Source of the DNA: a bacterium TMED221
GTDB taxonomy: Bacteria > Actinomycetota > Acidimicrobiia > Actinomarinales > Actinomarinaceae
NCBI GenBank assembly: GCA_002169115.2
Contig: NHJS02000011.1
Coordinates: forward strand, 1-42,657
Reading direction: 5' to 3'
DNA length: 42,657 nucleotides
Each line of letters starts with the position of its first letter. Within the stretch, counting starts at the first letter, position 1. Made by a program: the position numbers and the translations under genes. Under the pieces are notes generated by a model that was not told the origin of the DNA, did no database searches, and saw only the letters and a list, made by a program, of their open reading frames with translations. Below, one piece after another: positions 1 to 8,084 of the stretch.

Positions 1-68
1 ACAACTAATGCAAAAACTGAGAAAAGTAAGATAAGGCGCCAACTTCTGGATCCTTTGAAATTACTCAA
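1..68 (-). CDS. Partial CDS: N-terminus of an unidentified membrane-anchored protein
   Basis: Only the first 22 or so codons lie in the window; the gene runs off the left edge. It starts at a TTG (68-66) preceded by a clear AAAGGAG ribosome-binding site at good spacing. The visible residues are a short basic stretch (SNFKGSRSWR) followed by a hydrophobic run (LILLFSVFALVV). That is a signal anchor of the type seen in bitopic proteins such as class B penicillin-binding proteins. The identity cannot be decided from this fragment. No ATG lies in frame before the upstream stop at 114-116. Confidence 0.5.
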   Translation of the reverse strand, partial: MSNFKGSRSWRLILLFSVFALV

Positions 69-90
69 TTTTTCTCCTTTTGTATACAAA

Positions 91-110
91 ATCCACACGT
101 AAGTGTGGAT
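91..110 (-). promoter_or_regulatory. Perfect 8-bp hairpin in the leader of the left-edge gene
   Basis: ATCCACAC and GTGTGGAT form a perfect 8-bp stem around a 4-base loop. It lies just upstream of the ribosome-binding site of the gene starting at 68. On the minus strand it is followed by only four T residues, so it would be a weak terminator for der. It could equally be a stabilising hairpin at the 5' end of the downstream mRNA. Confidence 0.4.
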
Positions 111-116
111 GTATTA

Positions 117-144
117 ATATTAGGTGTATTTGTAAGCATTTCAA
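117..144 (-). promoter_or_regulatory. Candidate promoter for the left-edge gene
   Basis: On the minus strand there is TTGAAA (144-139), a 16-base spacer and TAATAT (122-117). This fits a sigma-70-type promoter. The predicted transcription start falls at about 109-110, right at the 91-110 hairpin. Confidence 0.35.
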
Positions 145-185
145 TTGAAAAGTATAATTTTATTAAAAATAGCTTGTTTTTTGTT

Positions 186-278
186 TTAAATAACTAAGTT
201 GATTAAAAACTGAAACAACCTCAATATTAGGTAGAAGCCAAATAAGAACACGCCTATTTTGAAGCCAAAGTTTTCCAT
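186..278 (-). CDS. Candidate 30-aa hydrophobic peptide after der
   Basis: An ATG at 278 opens one base after the der stop codon and runs 30 codons to a TAA at 186-188. The peptide is strongly hydrophobic (MENFGFKIGVFLFGFYLILR, then QFLINLVI) and would make one membrane helix. It has no ribosome-binding site of its own, so it would rely on coupling to der translation. AT-rich DNA yields such frames by chance. No family is recognised. Confidence 0.3.
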   Translation of the reverse strand: MENFGFKIGVFLFGFYLILRLFQFLINLVI

Positions 279-279
279 G

Positions 280-1584
280 TTAATTTTTAAATTTTATGTT
301 CAAACATATATTGTCAAAATTATATGTGTCACGAAGTCTATTATCTATAAAATTTTGGTAATTAATTGGGACTCTACCACTTAAAATAAAACTAAACGAA
401 GGAGGGTAAACATCGTACTGTGTCACATATTTTAACTTCGCTCTCCTTCCCCTAAATGGATGAGGTGGTTTTTTTGTCCAAATTTCTCTGAAAAGTATAT
501 TTAATTCATGTGTTGTAATACGAGTTGAAAGCTGCTTCTGTAAATCATAAATTACAGTATTAAGATTTTTTACACCTTTACCATTAAGTGCTGAAATTCT
601 TAAGATCTTTAACCATGAATATTTCTTTAACAATGAGGCAATGTTTTTGTTTATAAAAAGTTTCTCTTCTTCTTTTAAGAGATCCCACTTATTCATAATT
701 AATATTGGTGTTACTTTGTTCTCAATGCATTCACTAATTAACCTCATGTCTTCAAAATTTATCCCCTGTTTTGCATCCACAACAAGAAAAGCTATTACTG
801 AATTTTCTAATTGACCTACTGCTAAAGAGGATGCGTATCTATCTATCTGGTTTTTTTGTTTTTTACGAGGTACACCAGCAGTATCAATAATGTTATAGGA
901 ATCTGAATCAAACTTGATTGTTTCTTCTAATTTATCTCTTGTGGTGCCCGAAATATTTGAAACAATTGCCCTTTCCTCATTCAAGAGCTTATTAAACAAT
1001 GTAGATTTACCCGAGTTTGGCTTTCCAATAATTGCTATAGATTTGTAAGTATTTTTAATTGAATCCGTATTAGATGACATGCTTTTGGTAAGTGCTTCCA
1101 TTAATTCTTCAGTACCCAATTTATGTATAGATGAGACATAATAGTCTGAATCATAAATGTATTTGTATAGCTCTGTATTTAACTCAAACTTTTTAAAGTT
1201 TTCACATTTGTTAAAGACCGTTATGACTTTTTGTTCTTTATTTATATTCTTTTGTAGAAGACTGTGTATTTTATCTAATCCAGAATAATTTGTGGTGTGC
1301 ACATCTATAACAAACATGATTAATTTTGCCTCATTGAGATATGCTTTAAGCTTATTTTGAAACTTTTCATTTAATTCATCTGGGTCTTCGAGATATCCAG
1401 GTAAATCAGAAATATTAAAAACTTTATCATTTCTTTTAATTGTTGTAGAGACTTTATCTCGCGTTGTATTTGGCGTAGAACCAATTATTGAAACTTTTTT
1501 CTTGGACAACGCATTAACCAATGAAGACTTACCAGAGTTAGGTAGTCCAATTAATAAAACTTCATCGATATTATTTTTAGTCAT
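280..1584 (-). CDS. der: Ribosome biogenesis GTPase Der (EngA)
   Basis: Der is a double GTPase needed for 50S ribosomal subunit maturation. Both G domains are visible. The first has GLPNSGKS (13-20), DLPG (60-63) and NKCE (125-128). The second has GKPNSGKS (187-194), DTAG (234-237), NKWD (298-301) and SAL (331-333). A KH-like C-terminal domain follows from about 353. The length of 434 aa is normal. In the first domain G3 is DLPG and G4 is NKCE, slightly off the usual DTxG and NKxD. cmk would normally precede der, but ispH sits between them on the other strand. The ATG is six bases from a -10 box and has no ribosome-binding site. Confidence 0.96.
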   Translation of the reverse strand: MTKNNIDEVLLIGLPNSGKSSLVNALSKKKVSIIGSTPNTTRDKVSTTIKRNDKVFNISDLPGYLEDPDELNEKFQNKLKAYLNEAKLIMFVIDVHTTNYSGLDKIHSLLQKNINKEQKVITVFNKCENFKKFELNTELYKYIYDSDYYVSSIHKLGTEELMEALTKSMSSNTDSIKNTYKSIAIIGKPNSGKSTLFNKLLNEERAIVSNISGTTRDKLEETIKFDSDSYNIIDTAGVPRKKQKNQIDRYASSLAVGQLENSVIAFLVVDAKQGINFEDMRLISECIENKVTPILIMNKWDLLKEEEKLFINKNIASLLKKYSWLKILRISALNGKGVKNLNTVIYDLQKQLSTRITTHELNILFREIWTKKPPHPFRGRRAKLKYVTQYDVYPPSFSFILSGRVPINYQNFIDNRLRDTYNFDNICLNIKFKN

Positions 1585-1590
1585 AATTTA

Positions 1591-1604
1591 AATATAGCTA
1601 TCCT
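1591..1604. promoter_or_regulatory. Back-to-back -10 boxes for der and ispH
   Basis: The 26-base gap between divergent der and ispH holds TATATT on the minus strand (1596-1591), six bases before the der ATG. It also holds TATCCT on the plus strand (1599-1604), six bases before the ispH ATG. Neither gene has a ribosome-binding site, so both transcripts should begin at or next to their start codons. Confidence 0.55.
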
Positions 1605-1610
1605 ACTGAT

Positions 1611-2642
1611 ATGGTAAACAATCTTTATTTAGTTACTCCAAGGGGCTTTTGCGCTGGCGTGGAGATGGCAATTAAAGCATTGACATGGATGTTGAAAATC
1701 TATGATGAAACTATTTATTGTTATCATGAAATTGTTCATAACGACTGGATTGTAGAACGTTTTAAAACCAAAAATATTGAATTTATTGAGTCATCTGAAG
1801 AACTACCAAAAAATGGAATTGTAATGCTATCAGCACATGGAACTTCACCAAAAACAGAAAATGAATTTAATTCTCTCTCATCCGTTCAAGTCAATGCGGT
1901 GTGTCCACTAGTAACTAAGGTGCATCATGAGGCAAAGAAGTTTAGTGAAGCAGGACAACAAATTATTTACGTAGGTCATAAAAATCATGATGAAGCTCTT
2001 GGAGCTTTAGGTGTAGCACCTGACTCAATGTTTTTAGTCGAGAAGGAAGATGATTTAGAAGAAATAAACATATCCAGTGATAATGTTGCATTACTTGCAC
2101 AAACGACCTTAGCTATGTCAGAGTGGACACCAATAATGGAATCAGCACAAAAGAAATATCCAAATTTGAATATGCCAAGAAAGAGTGATCTCTGTTATGC
2201 AACAACAAACCGTCAAGAAGCTGTAATAAATGTTTCAAGTAAGGTTGATGTAGTCTTAGTTGTGGGTTCAGATACATCAAGTAACACTAAGGCACTTGTT
2301 TCAACAATAAAGAACTTAGGTAAAGAAAGTTTCCGAGTGAACACAACCGAAGAGATAGATAATTTAGATTTAAAAGATAAAAATGTTGCCGTGACAGCTG
2401 GAGCTTCTGCGCCTGATCATATAGTTCAAGAAATTATCAATAAACTTCGACCAAACGAAACAATTTATTTTGAAAATACAAATGAGACAGAATATTTTCC
2501 GCTTCCTAAAGAGCTAAGGTCAAATATTACAACGATAAGCAATTTTTTGCTGGAATTATTTCCAGAAAATAAAGTTGAGCCTGTAAGAAGTGTTAATAAA
2601 GATAAGCAATGGTCTGCTACAGAAGCTTTAGCTTCTCTTTAA
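1611..2642 (+). CDS. ispH: 4-hydroxy-3-methylbut-2-enyl diphosphate reductase (IspH/LytB)
   Basis: IspH is the iron-sulfur enzyme of the last MEP-pathway step, converting HMBPP to IPP and DMAPP. The three cluster cysteines are visible at C14 (PRGFCAGV), C98 (VCPLVTKVH) and C195 (DLCYATTNRQ). Substrate-binding histidines fall in IVHN (H43) and SAHGTSP (H76). SDTSSNTKAL and TAGASAP complete the active site. At 343 aa it is slightly longer than the minimal enzyme. It is an isolated plus-strand gene inserted between cmk and der, and its 3' end overlaps convergent cmk by 26 bases. The start is probably leaderless. Confidence 0.96.
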   Translation: MVNNLYLVTPRGFCAGVEMAIKALTWMLKIYDETIYCYHEIVHNDWIVERFKTKNIEFIESSEELPKNGIVMLSAHGTSPKTENEFNSLSSVQVNAVCPLVTKVHHEAKKFSEAGQQIIYVGHKNHDEALGALGVAPDSMFLVEKEDDLEEINISSDNVALLAQTTLAMSEWTPIMESAQKKYPNLNMPRKSDLCYATTNRQEAVINVSSKVDVVLVVGSDTSSNTKALVSTIKNLGKESFRVNTTEEIDNLDLKDKNVAVTAGASAPDHIVQEIINKLRPNETIYFENTNETEYFPLPKELRSNITTISNFLLELFPENKVEPVRSVNKDKQWSATEALASL

Positions 2643-3231
2643 CCAACTCAAGAACGTTATCCATATTTATATCGGAATTATCAATATAAAGTGCATCGTC
2701 AGGAATTACTAAAGGTGATTCTGCTCTATTTTTATCATTATCATCCCTTTTCAATAAATCTTCTTTTGTTTCAGAATCGTTAGATTGCTTTAATCTTCTT
2801 TTTGACCTTACTTCAATGTCTGCATCAAGATAAATTTTTAAATCAGCATTTGGAAAGACTATAGATCCCATATCTCTACCTTCAATAATTAAACCATTTG
2901 AAAGTTTTTTGGATAAATTAGTTAGGGATTCTGAAACAATTTGTCTAACTTCTTTTATTTTTGCGATTTCAGAACTTTTAGAATTGATATTTTTTATATA
3001 CAAATCAGAATCAGAATAAGAATAACTATTTAAAGTAATTTGTAATTCCTCGTTAATTTCTATTTGTAAATTGCTAGTGTCAGAAGTTGAATGATCAATG
3101 AAGTATTTAGCTATAATTCTGTATAGTTTTCCACTTGAAAAGAAATTTGAATTATATTCTTGTGCCAAAAGACTTCCTAATGATGTCTTACCAACACCTG
3201 AGGGTCCATCAATAGTTACGATATAGTTCAT
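2617..3231 (-). CDS. cmk: Cytidylate kinase
   Basis: Cmk phosphorylates CMP and dCMP using ATP. The P-loop GPSGVGKTS spans residues 9-17. EGRDMGSIVFP and a lid region with RSKRRL and RDDNDKNRAESP follow, as in the bacterial family. The usual DSGAxYR nucleotide-binding motif reads SSGKLYR, and the 204-aa length is a little short. It starts 6 bases after the pseudouridine synthase gene in the conserved scpA-scpB-rluB-cmk-der order. Its 3' end overlaps ispH. Confidence 0.93.
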   Translation of the reverse strand: MNYIVTIDGPSGVGKTSLGSLLAQEYNSNFFSSGKLYRIIAKYFIDHSTSDTSNLQIEINEELQITLNSYSYSDSDLYIKNINSKSSEIAKIKEVRQIVSESLTNLSKKLSNGLIIEGRDMGSIVFPNADLKIYLDADIEVRSKRRLKQSNDSETKEDLLKRDDNDKNRAESPLVIPDDALYIDNSDINMDNVLELVKEKLKLL

Positions 3232-3237
3232 ACGTAA

Positions 3238-3924
3238 CTATGTTAATTTAATTTTTTTTAACTGACCAATTTTCATTTTACCAATTTCAAATTTGTCAAC
3301 TTGAATCCTTTTAAGGTTTTTAATTGGAATGTTGTTAACATCAAAAATTCTTCGTATTTCCCGATTTTTACCAGTTTTAAGAACTATTTCATAGGTTAAT
3401 TTTTTAATCTCAGTTAGTTTATGGATTTTTAGTTGTTCATCATTATCTTTTATAGATTTTCTAAATGTTTCAAAATTAATTTCTTTACTTGTAACAACAA
3501 TGTATTTTTTAGAAATATTACTTTTTGGATGTGAGTATTTATTTAGCCACACGCCATCTGTGCTTAGTAGCATTAAGCCTTCTGAGTCCTTATCCAGACG
3601 ACCACCAAATTTTAATGATTTATTGTGGATCAAGTCGTAGATAATTTTCGACTCCCCTTGTCTTTTGTGAGATGATACATATCCATAAGGTTTATAGAAA
3701 AGAAAATATTCATGTTCTTTTATGGCTTGGATAACTTGATTCTTATGCATGACTATGTCGTCATCATCTACAAGGTCACCATGATTAGCTATAACTCCGT
3801 TTATCTTGATAGATTTATTCTCTACGAGAATATCACTATCTCTACGTGAAACATTAAGATTCAATGCAAGAAACCTATTAATTCTCAATAATTTACTCTT
3901 CTTCTGCTTTATTAAAATACTCAC
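3238..3924 (-). CDS. rluB: 23S rRNA pseudouridine synthase, RluB/RsuA family
   Basis: This enzyme isomerises a uridine in rRNA. An N-terminal S4 RNA-binding domain (about 14-60, INRFLALNLNVSRRDSD) precedes the catalytic domain. That domain has KPYGYVSS and GGRLDKDSEGL, with catalytic Asp at about 111. Its position between scpB and cmk is the standard actinobacterial and Gram-positive order. The start is ambiguous. The GTG at 3924 overlaps scpB by 32 bases. The TTG at 3888 lies just past the scpB stop with a GAAGAG stretch upstream and would begin right at the S4 domain. RluB is assigned from synteny; the exact target uridine is not visible. Confidence 0.88.
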   Translation of the reverse strand: MSILIKQKKSKLLRINRFLALNLNVSRRDSDILVENKSIKINGVIANHGDLVDDDDIVMHKNQVIQAIKEHEYFLFYKPYGYVSSHKRQGESKIIYDLIHNKSLKFGGRLDKDSEGLMLLSTDGVWLNKYSHPKSNISKKYIVVTSKEINFETFRKSIKDNDEQLKIHKLTEIKKLTYEIVLKTGKNREIRRIFDVNNIPIKNLKRIQVDKFEIGKMKIGQLKKIKLT

Positions 3925-4417
3925 CGATGGTCGGTAGATTATTTATTGAAGATAAATCTAGTTTTTGTAAGAACAATTCTGTCGTTGTATACAGAATTGG
4001 ATTACCAGGAACGTCGAGTTCGCCACCTTTTTCTATGAGACCCCTTGATTCTAAAGTTTTAATGGAGGATTCAGATTCAACCCCTCTAATTTCTGAAATT
4101 TTCATTTTTGTAACTGGCTGTTCGTAAGCAATTATTGCAAGAGTCTCTAACGCTGGCGTGGAAAGACCTCTTAAAATTGCTGGAGGTTTTACATCACCAA
4201 GTAGCTCTGAAATTTCTGATTTAGTCACAATGTCAGATTTAAAATCATTATATTTTATAAAAAAACCAATGTCTGAATTCTCAAAGTTGGCATTAATTTC
4301 ATCAATTAAGTTTATAAGTTCCGAATTATTTATTGTTAGTAGTTTTTCGAAATATTCGTGTTCTACCGGTCCATCACTTACAAGTAGTACTGCAGATATA
4401 ACTTTTTTGCTATTCAT
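3893..4417 (-). CDS. scpB: Segregation and condensation protein B
   Basis: ScpB is the winged-helix partner of ScpA in the SMC condensin complex. The start of the family is visible as KKVISAVLLVSDGPVE. The winged-helix core follows (ETLAIIAYEQPVTKMKISEIRGVES and RGLIEKGGELDVPGNPILYTTT). I chose the ATG at 4417, which overlaps the scpA stop by 8 bases (ATGAATAG) and gives 174 aa. A longer in-frame version from 4492 adds 25 residues that fall inside scpA and look unlike the family. Confidence 0.93.
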   Translation of the reverse strand: MNSKKVISAVLLVSDGPVEHEYFEKLLTINNSELINLIDEINANFENSDIGFFIKYNDFKSDIVTKSEISELLGDVKPPAILRGLSTPALETLAIIAYEQPVTKMKISEIRGVESESSIKTLESRGLIEKGGELDVPGNPILYTTTELFLQKLDLSSINNLPTIGEYFNKAEEE

Positions 4418-5117
4418 AGTTTTTCTCAATAATAATCTCTTTATTAACATTTGTTTGCTCAGCTTTAATAAAGCCCCATCGGACAGCTTCAAGTAACGCT
4501 AGGAAAAATGCTACAGCCTCTTGTGACGAATTTACTGAGGAGACTAATTCTTCGAATGTTGTATTTAATCTTTTATCAACAAGTTTTAATAAATCATCTA
4601 TTGCAACTTGTAAATCAGGGAGTTCTTTGTCAATATGTGAAAATCCCTGTATTGTTTTATATCTACTAAAAACTTCATCTGCTGTTTCTGTAAATTTAGT
4701 AATGTCAATGTTGTAACGAATTTCGGGCTTTACTGATAATGAACTTGTTTGATAATATTTAAATGCGGGTATTTCACGTTCGGTTTGTTTAACTTTTATA
4801 GCTAGAGCCAGTCCAACTTCAGTAAAAGCTTTAAATTGGAGCAATCTGGCAAATGCAAGATCTTTGTCTTTTATTAGTTCAACTTCATCAAGCCAATCTA
4901 CTTCCTCATCTTGGGGCAGTAATCTTTTTGCTTTTAACTCAAATAGTGATGCACCAAGTAGAACAAACTCGGCATAATTGTCTATGTCTTCTTTTAATGA
5001 TTTATTTTGGAAACTCTGGAAAATCATTGTGAGATTATTAGCAATTTGTGTTTCTGTATTTGATGTATATTCAACAAGAAGACTTTTTAAATTTTCTATT
5101 ACTTGTATATTTTCCAT
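4410..5117 (-). CDS. scpA: Segregation and condensation protein A (kleisin)
   Basis: ScpA is the kleisin subunit bridging SMC heads in chromosome condensation. It is 235 aa and largely helical. The family segment YAEFVLLGASLFELKAKRLLP is visible, as is a C-terminal winged-helix part (FEELVSSVNSSQEAVAFFLALLEAVRWGFIKAEQ). It starts with a TAATG one-base overlap with the HD-protein gene and ends overlapping scpB. The smc gene is not in the window. The parA-like gene often found upstream is replaced here by an HD-domain gene. Confidence 0.93.
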   Translation of the reverse strand: MENIQVIENLKSLLVEYTSNTETQIANNLTMIFQSFQNKSLKEDIDNYAEFVLLGASLFELKAKRLLPQDEEVDWLDEVELIKDKDLAFARLLQFKAFTEVGLALAIKVKQTEREIPAFKYYQTSSLSVKPEIRYNIDITKFTETADEVFSRYKTIQGFSHIDKELPDLQVAIDDLLKLVDKRLNTTFEELVSSVNSSQEAVAFFLALLEAVRWGFIKAEQTNVNKEIIIEKNYE

Positions 5118-5557
5118 TAGTAATCAGTTTTATCTAGTATTTGATGCTTATTTTGAAGAAGATTTTTTTTATATTGATCAACTAAAGAATCTATATCCCC
5201 AATTTGAGACAATACTTCAAGTCCTATTAATTCATGATCGAGATATTTCTTAGATTTATATGAAGAAACTATTTTTAGGTCAGAAAGTATTCTTAAGAGC
5301 CATGAATAATGCCCAGCATTTTTACCAATATCATGGAGTAGGGAAAGTTGTAATAATTCTAAATCATCAGAGAATCTTAGGGTTCTATTCATAACCTCAA
5401 TAGAATGATGTCTATCAGCTTTGTTTAATAACCAGTATTGTTTTATTAATTGATTATTTTTAAGTGTATTTGAGATTACCAATTGTTCATCTATAGAAAG
5501 ATGCTTATAAAAAAGAAATCTTATGGCTCTTTTTGATTTTAAATAAATTTTATTCAT
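5117..5557 (-). CDS. HD-domain protein of unknown substrate
   Basis: This is a 146-aa protein with a metal-dependent HD phosphohydrolase signature. It has adjacent histidines (RHHSIEV, H50-H51), the LLHDIGK motif (H75-D76) and a later His-Asp region (LDHELIG, H108). The N-terminal 20 residues are basic. It is tightly coupled on both sides, starting with an ATGA overlap on the xerD stop and ending with a one-base overlap on scpA. It is therefore co-translated with a recombinase and a condensin subunit. The substrate, perhaps a nucleotide, cannot be told from sequence. Confidence 0.75.
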   Translation of the reverse strand: MNKIYLKSKRAIRFLFYKHLSIDEQLVISNTLKNNQLIKQYWLLNKADRHHSIEVMNRTLRFSDDLELLQLSLLHDIGKNAGHYSWLLRILSDLKIVSSYKSKKYLDHELIGLEVLSQIGDIDSLVDQYKKNLLQNKHQILDKTDY

Positions 5558-6426
5558 GCTCTTGGGTGACTTTCGTTAAAAACTTCATTAAGAAATTCTT
5601 TTGTTAACTTAGTATAGATTTGCGTTGTGGATACAGATGAATGTCCTAAATATTCTTGAAGTGTTCGAAGGTCACAACCAGCTTCAAGCATATGAGTTGC
5701 AGCACTATGCCTTAATGTATGGGGATGGATATTTAGAGTTGTTGAGGTTTTAAGAGCTGTTGATTTAATTATCCTAAAAATAGCAGTACGTTCTAGCGGA
5801 TTGTTGGTACGGGAAATAAACAAAAAAGAATTATTTGAGATATCTTTTACAAGCCTTAGGTCGAGATAAGATAGTAAATTAATTTTAAGTTTTGAACCAA
5901 TTGGGACAATTCGTTGTTTTGAACCTTTTCCGGTTAATTGAATATAATCTTCATCAAAATCAATATCGGCAATTTTAACATCACATAATTCACTAACACG
6001 ACATCCGGTAGAATACATAAAATCGATTATGGCTTTATTTCTCTTACTTATAAAGGTTTCCTGGTCATGAAAATTTATTAATTGTTCAATTTGTGTAATA
6101 GAAAGTGTTTCAGGAAGTCTTTGCCCAGACTTAATTGTTACATCCTCAAGAATAACTGTTTTAGTATTTTCCCTAAAGTTATACCATTTTACAAACTGTC
6201 TTAATACCGAAACTTTTCTTTTTTTTGTATTAGGGCTGTACTCTTTTGTAGAAATTAACTTTATTAATTTGTTGAGTGCATCACTAGATATATTTGTTAC
6301 TAAGTTTTCTTTGAATAAGTTTAAAAGATCAGTTCTATATGCTTCAACTGAATTTTTTGATAATCCTTTTGAGTACGATAAATAATCTTGGTAATCGTCA
6401 AGTAAGTATTTAATAGAATTATTAAT
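5554..6426 (-). CDS. xerD: Tyrosine recombinase XerD with probable AUU start
   Basis: XerD resolves chromosome dimers at dif sites. The full two-domain protein is open from 6426, giving 290 aa, close to the usual length of about 300. The N-terminal core-binding domain (YLLDDYQDYLSYSKGLSKNS, then EAYRTDL) is followed by the catalytic domain. Catalytic residues are R143 (GCRVSEL), K167 (GKGSKQR), H236 and R239 (HPHTLRHS), H262 (YLGHSS) and Y271 (TTQIYTK). No in-frame ATG, GTG or TTG exists before residue 137; a stop lies at 6430-6432. The best start is ATT at 6426, overlapping the pyrG stop (ATTAA) as ATGA does at other junctions. A conventional start (ATG at 6018) would delete the DNA-binding domain and the first catalytic segment context. 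Confidence 0.85.
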   Translation of the reverse strand: MNNSIKYLLDDYQDYLSYSKGLSKNSVEAYRTDLLNLFKENLVTNISSDALNKLIKLISTKEYSPNTKKRKVSVLRQFVKWYNFRENTKTVILEDVTIKSGQRLPETLSITQIEQLINFHDQETFISKRNKAIIDFMYSTGCRVSELCDVKIADIDFDEDYIQLTGKGSKQRIVPIGSKLKINLLSYLDLRLVKDISNNSFLFISRTNNPLERTAIFRIIKSTALKTSTTLNIHPHTLRHSAATHMLEAGCDLRTLQEYLGHSSVSTTQIYTKLTKEFLNEVFNESHPRA

Positions 6427-8047
6427 CTTTTACTTTCGTTTTAGTAGAAGTTATTTTCTCAGTATTTTGAGAAAAAGCTGCGCTTTGTATGAATTTATCA
6501 AACATTGGAGCCGGTTCCCAAGGACGAGACTTGAACTCAGGATGAAATTGAGAGGCAACGAAGAAAGGATGGTCTTTTAATTCAATCATTTCTACTAAGT
6601 TATTATCTGGAGACAAGCCACTGAAAATTAAGCCGTTTTTCTCTAAAACTTCTCTGTATTTGTTATTCACTTCATATCTATGTCTATGACGCTCGTATAT
6701 AACTTCATCTTTATAAATTTCAGAGGTAATAGTATTTTTAGTAATTTTACAAGGATATGTTCCTAATCTCATAGATGCGCCAACATCATCTTTGTCTAGG
6801 TCTTGATTCGGTAAAAGATCAATAACAAAATCTTTTGTATTTTGTGAAAATTCAGAAGAATTAGCTTCATTAATTCCACATACATTTCTTGCATACTCTA
6901 TAACGGCACACTGTAATCCAAGACAAATCCCAAGAAATGGAATTTTATTCTCTCTTAAATACTGTATGGCTGAAATTTTACCTTCGATCCCCCTCACTCC
7001 AAAACCACCTGGAACTACAACCCCATCAAGGTTAGAAATGTCTTCAGCGTCATAATTGTCAGCATCAATCCACTGAAGGTCTAAATTAACTTTATTTTGA
7101 AGACATGCATGTTTTAATGATTCAACAACAGACATGTAGCTATCCGGTAAGCCGAAATATTTACCAAGGATTGCAATCTTAACATCTTTAGTCGATTCTT
7201 TTTTTAGAGAAAGCATATTTTTCCATTCATTCAATTCCGGCTCTTCTGTGTTGAGGTTTAACCTTTTATTAACTGCTACATCTAAACCCTCGGAGTGCAT
7301 TTTAAGAGGTACGTCATAGATGTCATCAAGATCTGGTGCATTAATTACATTCTCATAACTTACATCACAAAATAGTGAAACTTTGTTTTTGATATCTTCA
7401 TCTAGTTTTCTATCTGAACGAAGAACAATTATGTCTGGACTAATTCCATACCCTCGTAACATTGAGACTGAGTGTTGAGTAGGTTTTGTTTTCAGTTCTG
7501 TACTTGGTCCAATAAAAGGAACCAAAGTCACGTGTATAAACATAACATTTTCTTGACCAAGCTCTTTACGCATTTGCCTAGCTGCTTCTAGAAATGGAAG
7601 TATCTCTATATCACCAACAGTACCTCCTATTTCTGTAATCTGGACATCTACATCATTTGAGATACCTTTAATTCTTCTCTTTATTTCATCCGTGATATGA
7701 GGAATAACTTGAACCGTTGCTCCTAGGTAGTCACCTTTACGTTCTCTTTCTATTACTTTTCTGTAAATGCTTCCAGTAGTCACATTTGCATCTTTTCGTA
7801 GATTCACCCCAGTAAACCGTTCGTAGTGACCAAGATCTAGATCAGTCGTTGCGCCGTCCTCGGTTACAAATACTTCACCATGTTGAAAAGGATTCATGGT
7901 ATCTGGATCAACATTGATATATGGATCAAGTTTTTGATTAACAATTGTAAGTCCACGTGATTTTAGAAGGTTACCAAGGGATGCAGAGGTAATCCCTTTA
8001 CCAAGACCAGAGACTACACCGCCAGTTACAAATATGTATTTGGTCAC
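6422..8047 (-). CDS. pyrG: CTP synthase
   Basis: PyrG aminates UTP to CTP using glutamine and ATP. The synthetase domain begins TKYIFVTGGVVSGLGKGITS, with its P-loop at about 13-20. The C-terminal class I glutaminase has GICLGLQ with nucleophile C375, and FHPEF giving H502 and E504. The length of 541 aa is typical. The start is a GTG at 8047 with no ribosome-binding site and a TAAAAT box six bases upstream. xerD follows, overlapping the stop codon. The order nadK-pyrG-xerD-scpA matches other actinobacteria minus several intervening genes. Confidence 0.97.
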   Translation of the reverse strand: MTKYIFVTGGVVSGLGKGITSASLGNLLKSRGLTIVNQKLDPYINVDPDTMNPFQHGEVFVTEDGATTDLDLGHYERFTGVNLRKDANVTTGSIYRKVIERERKGDYLGATVQVIPHITDEIKRRIKGISNDVDVQITEIGGTVGDIEILPFLEAARQMRKELGQENVMFIHVTLVPFIGPSTELKTKPTQHSVSMLRGYGISPDIIVLRSDRKLDEDIKNKVSLFCDVSYENVINAPDLDDIYDVPLKMHSEGLDVAVNKRLNLNTEEPELNEWKNMLSLKKESTKDVKIAILGKYFGLPDSYMSVVESLKHACLQNKVNLDLQWIDADNYDAEDISNLDGVVVPGGFGVRGIEGKISAIQYLRENKIPFLGICLGLQCAVIEYARNVCGINEANSSEFSQNTKDFVIDLLPNQDLDKDDVGASMRLGTYPCKITKNTITSEIYKDEVIYERHRHRYEVNNKYREVLEKNGLIFSGLSPDNNLVEMIELKDHPFFVASQFHPEFKSRPWEPAPMFDKFIQSAAFSQNTEKITSTKTKVKD

Positions 8048-8053
8048 TCGAAA

Positions 8054-8059
8054 ATTTTA
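8054..8059 (-). promoter_or_regulatory. -10 box for leaderless pyrG
   Basis: TAAAAT on the minus strand ends six bases before the GTG start of pyrG. There is no Shine-Dalgarno sequence, so the transcript probably starts at the GTG. Confidence 0.5.
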
Positions 8060-8084
8060 GCATGATAAATCCTTATTAAAAGGA

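Noticed and set aside
233..270. Short direct repeat GAAGCCAAA at 234-242 and 261-269
   Set aside because: Two nine-base copies in AT-rich DNA, explained by similar Phe-Gly codons if the 30-aa frame is real; no repeat family.
5554..6018. Reading the recombinase as a truncated 154-aa protein or pseudogene
   Set aside because: The same frame continues without a stop through the whole N-terminal domain to 6429, so no deletion or frameshift is needed; only the start codon is unusual.
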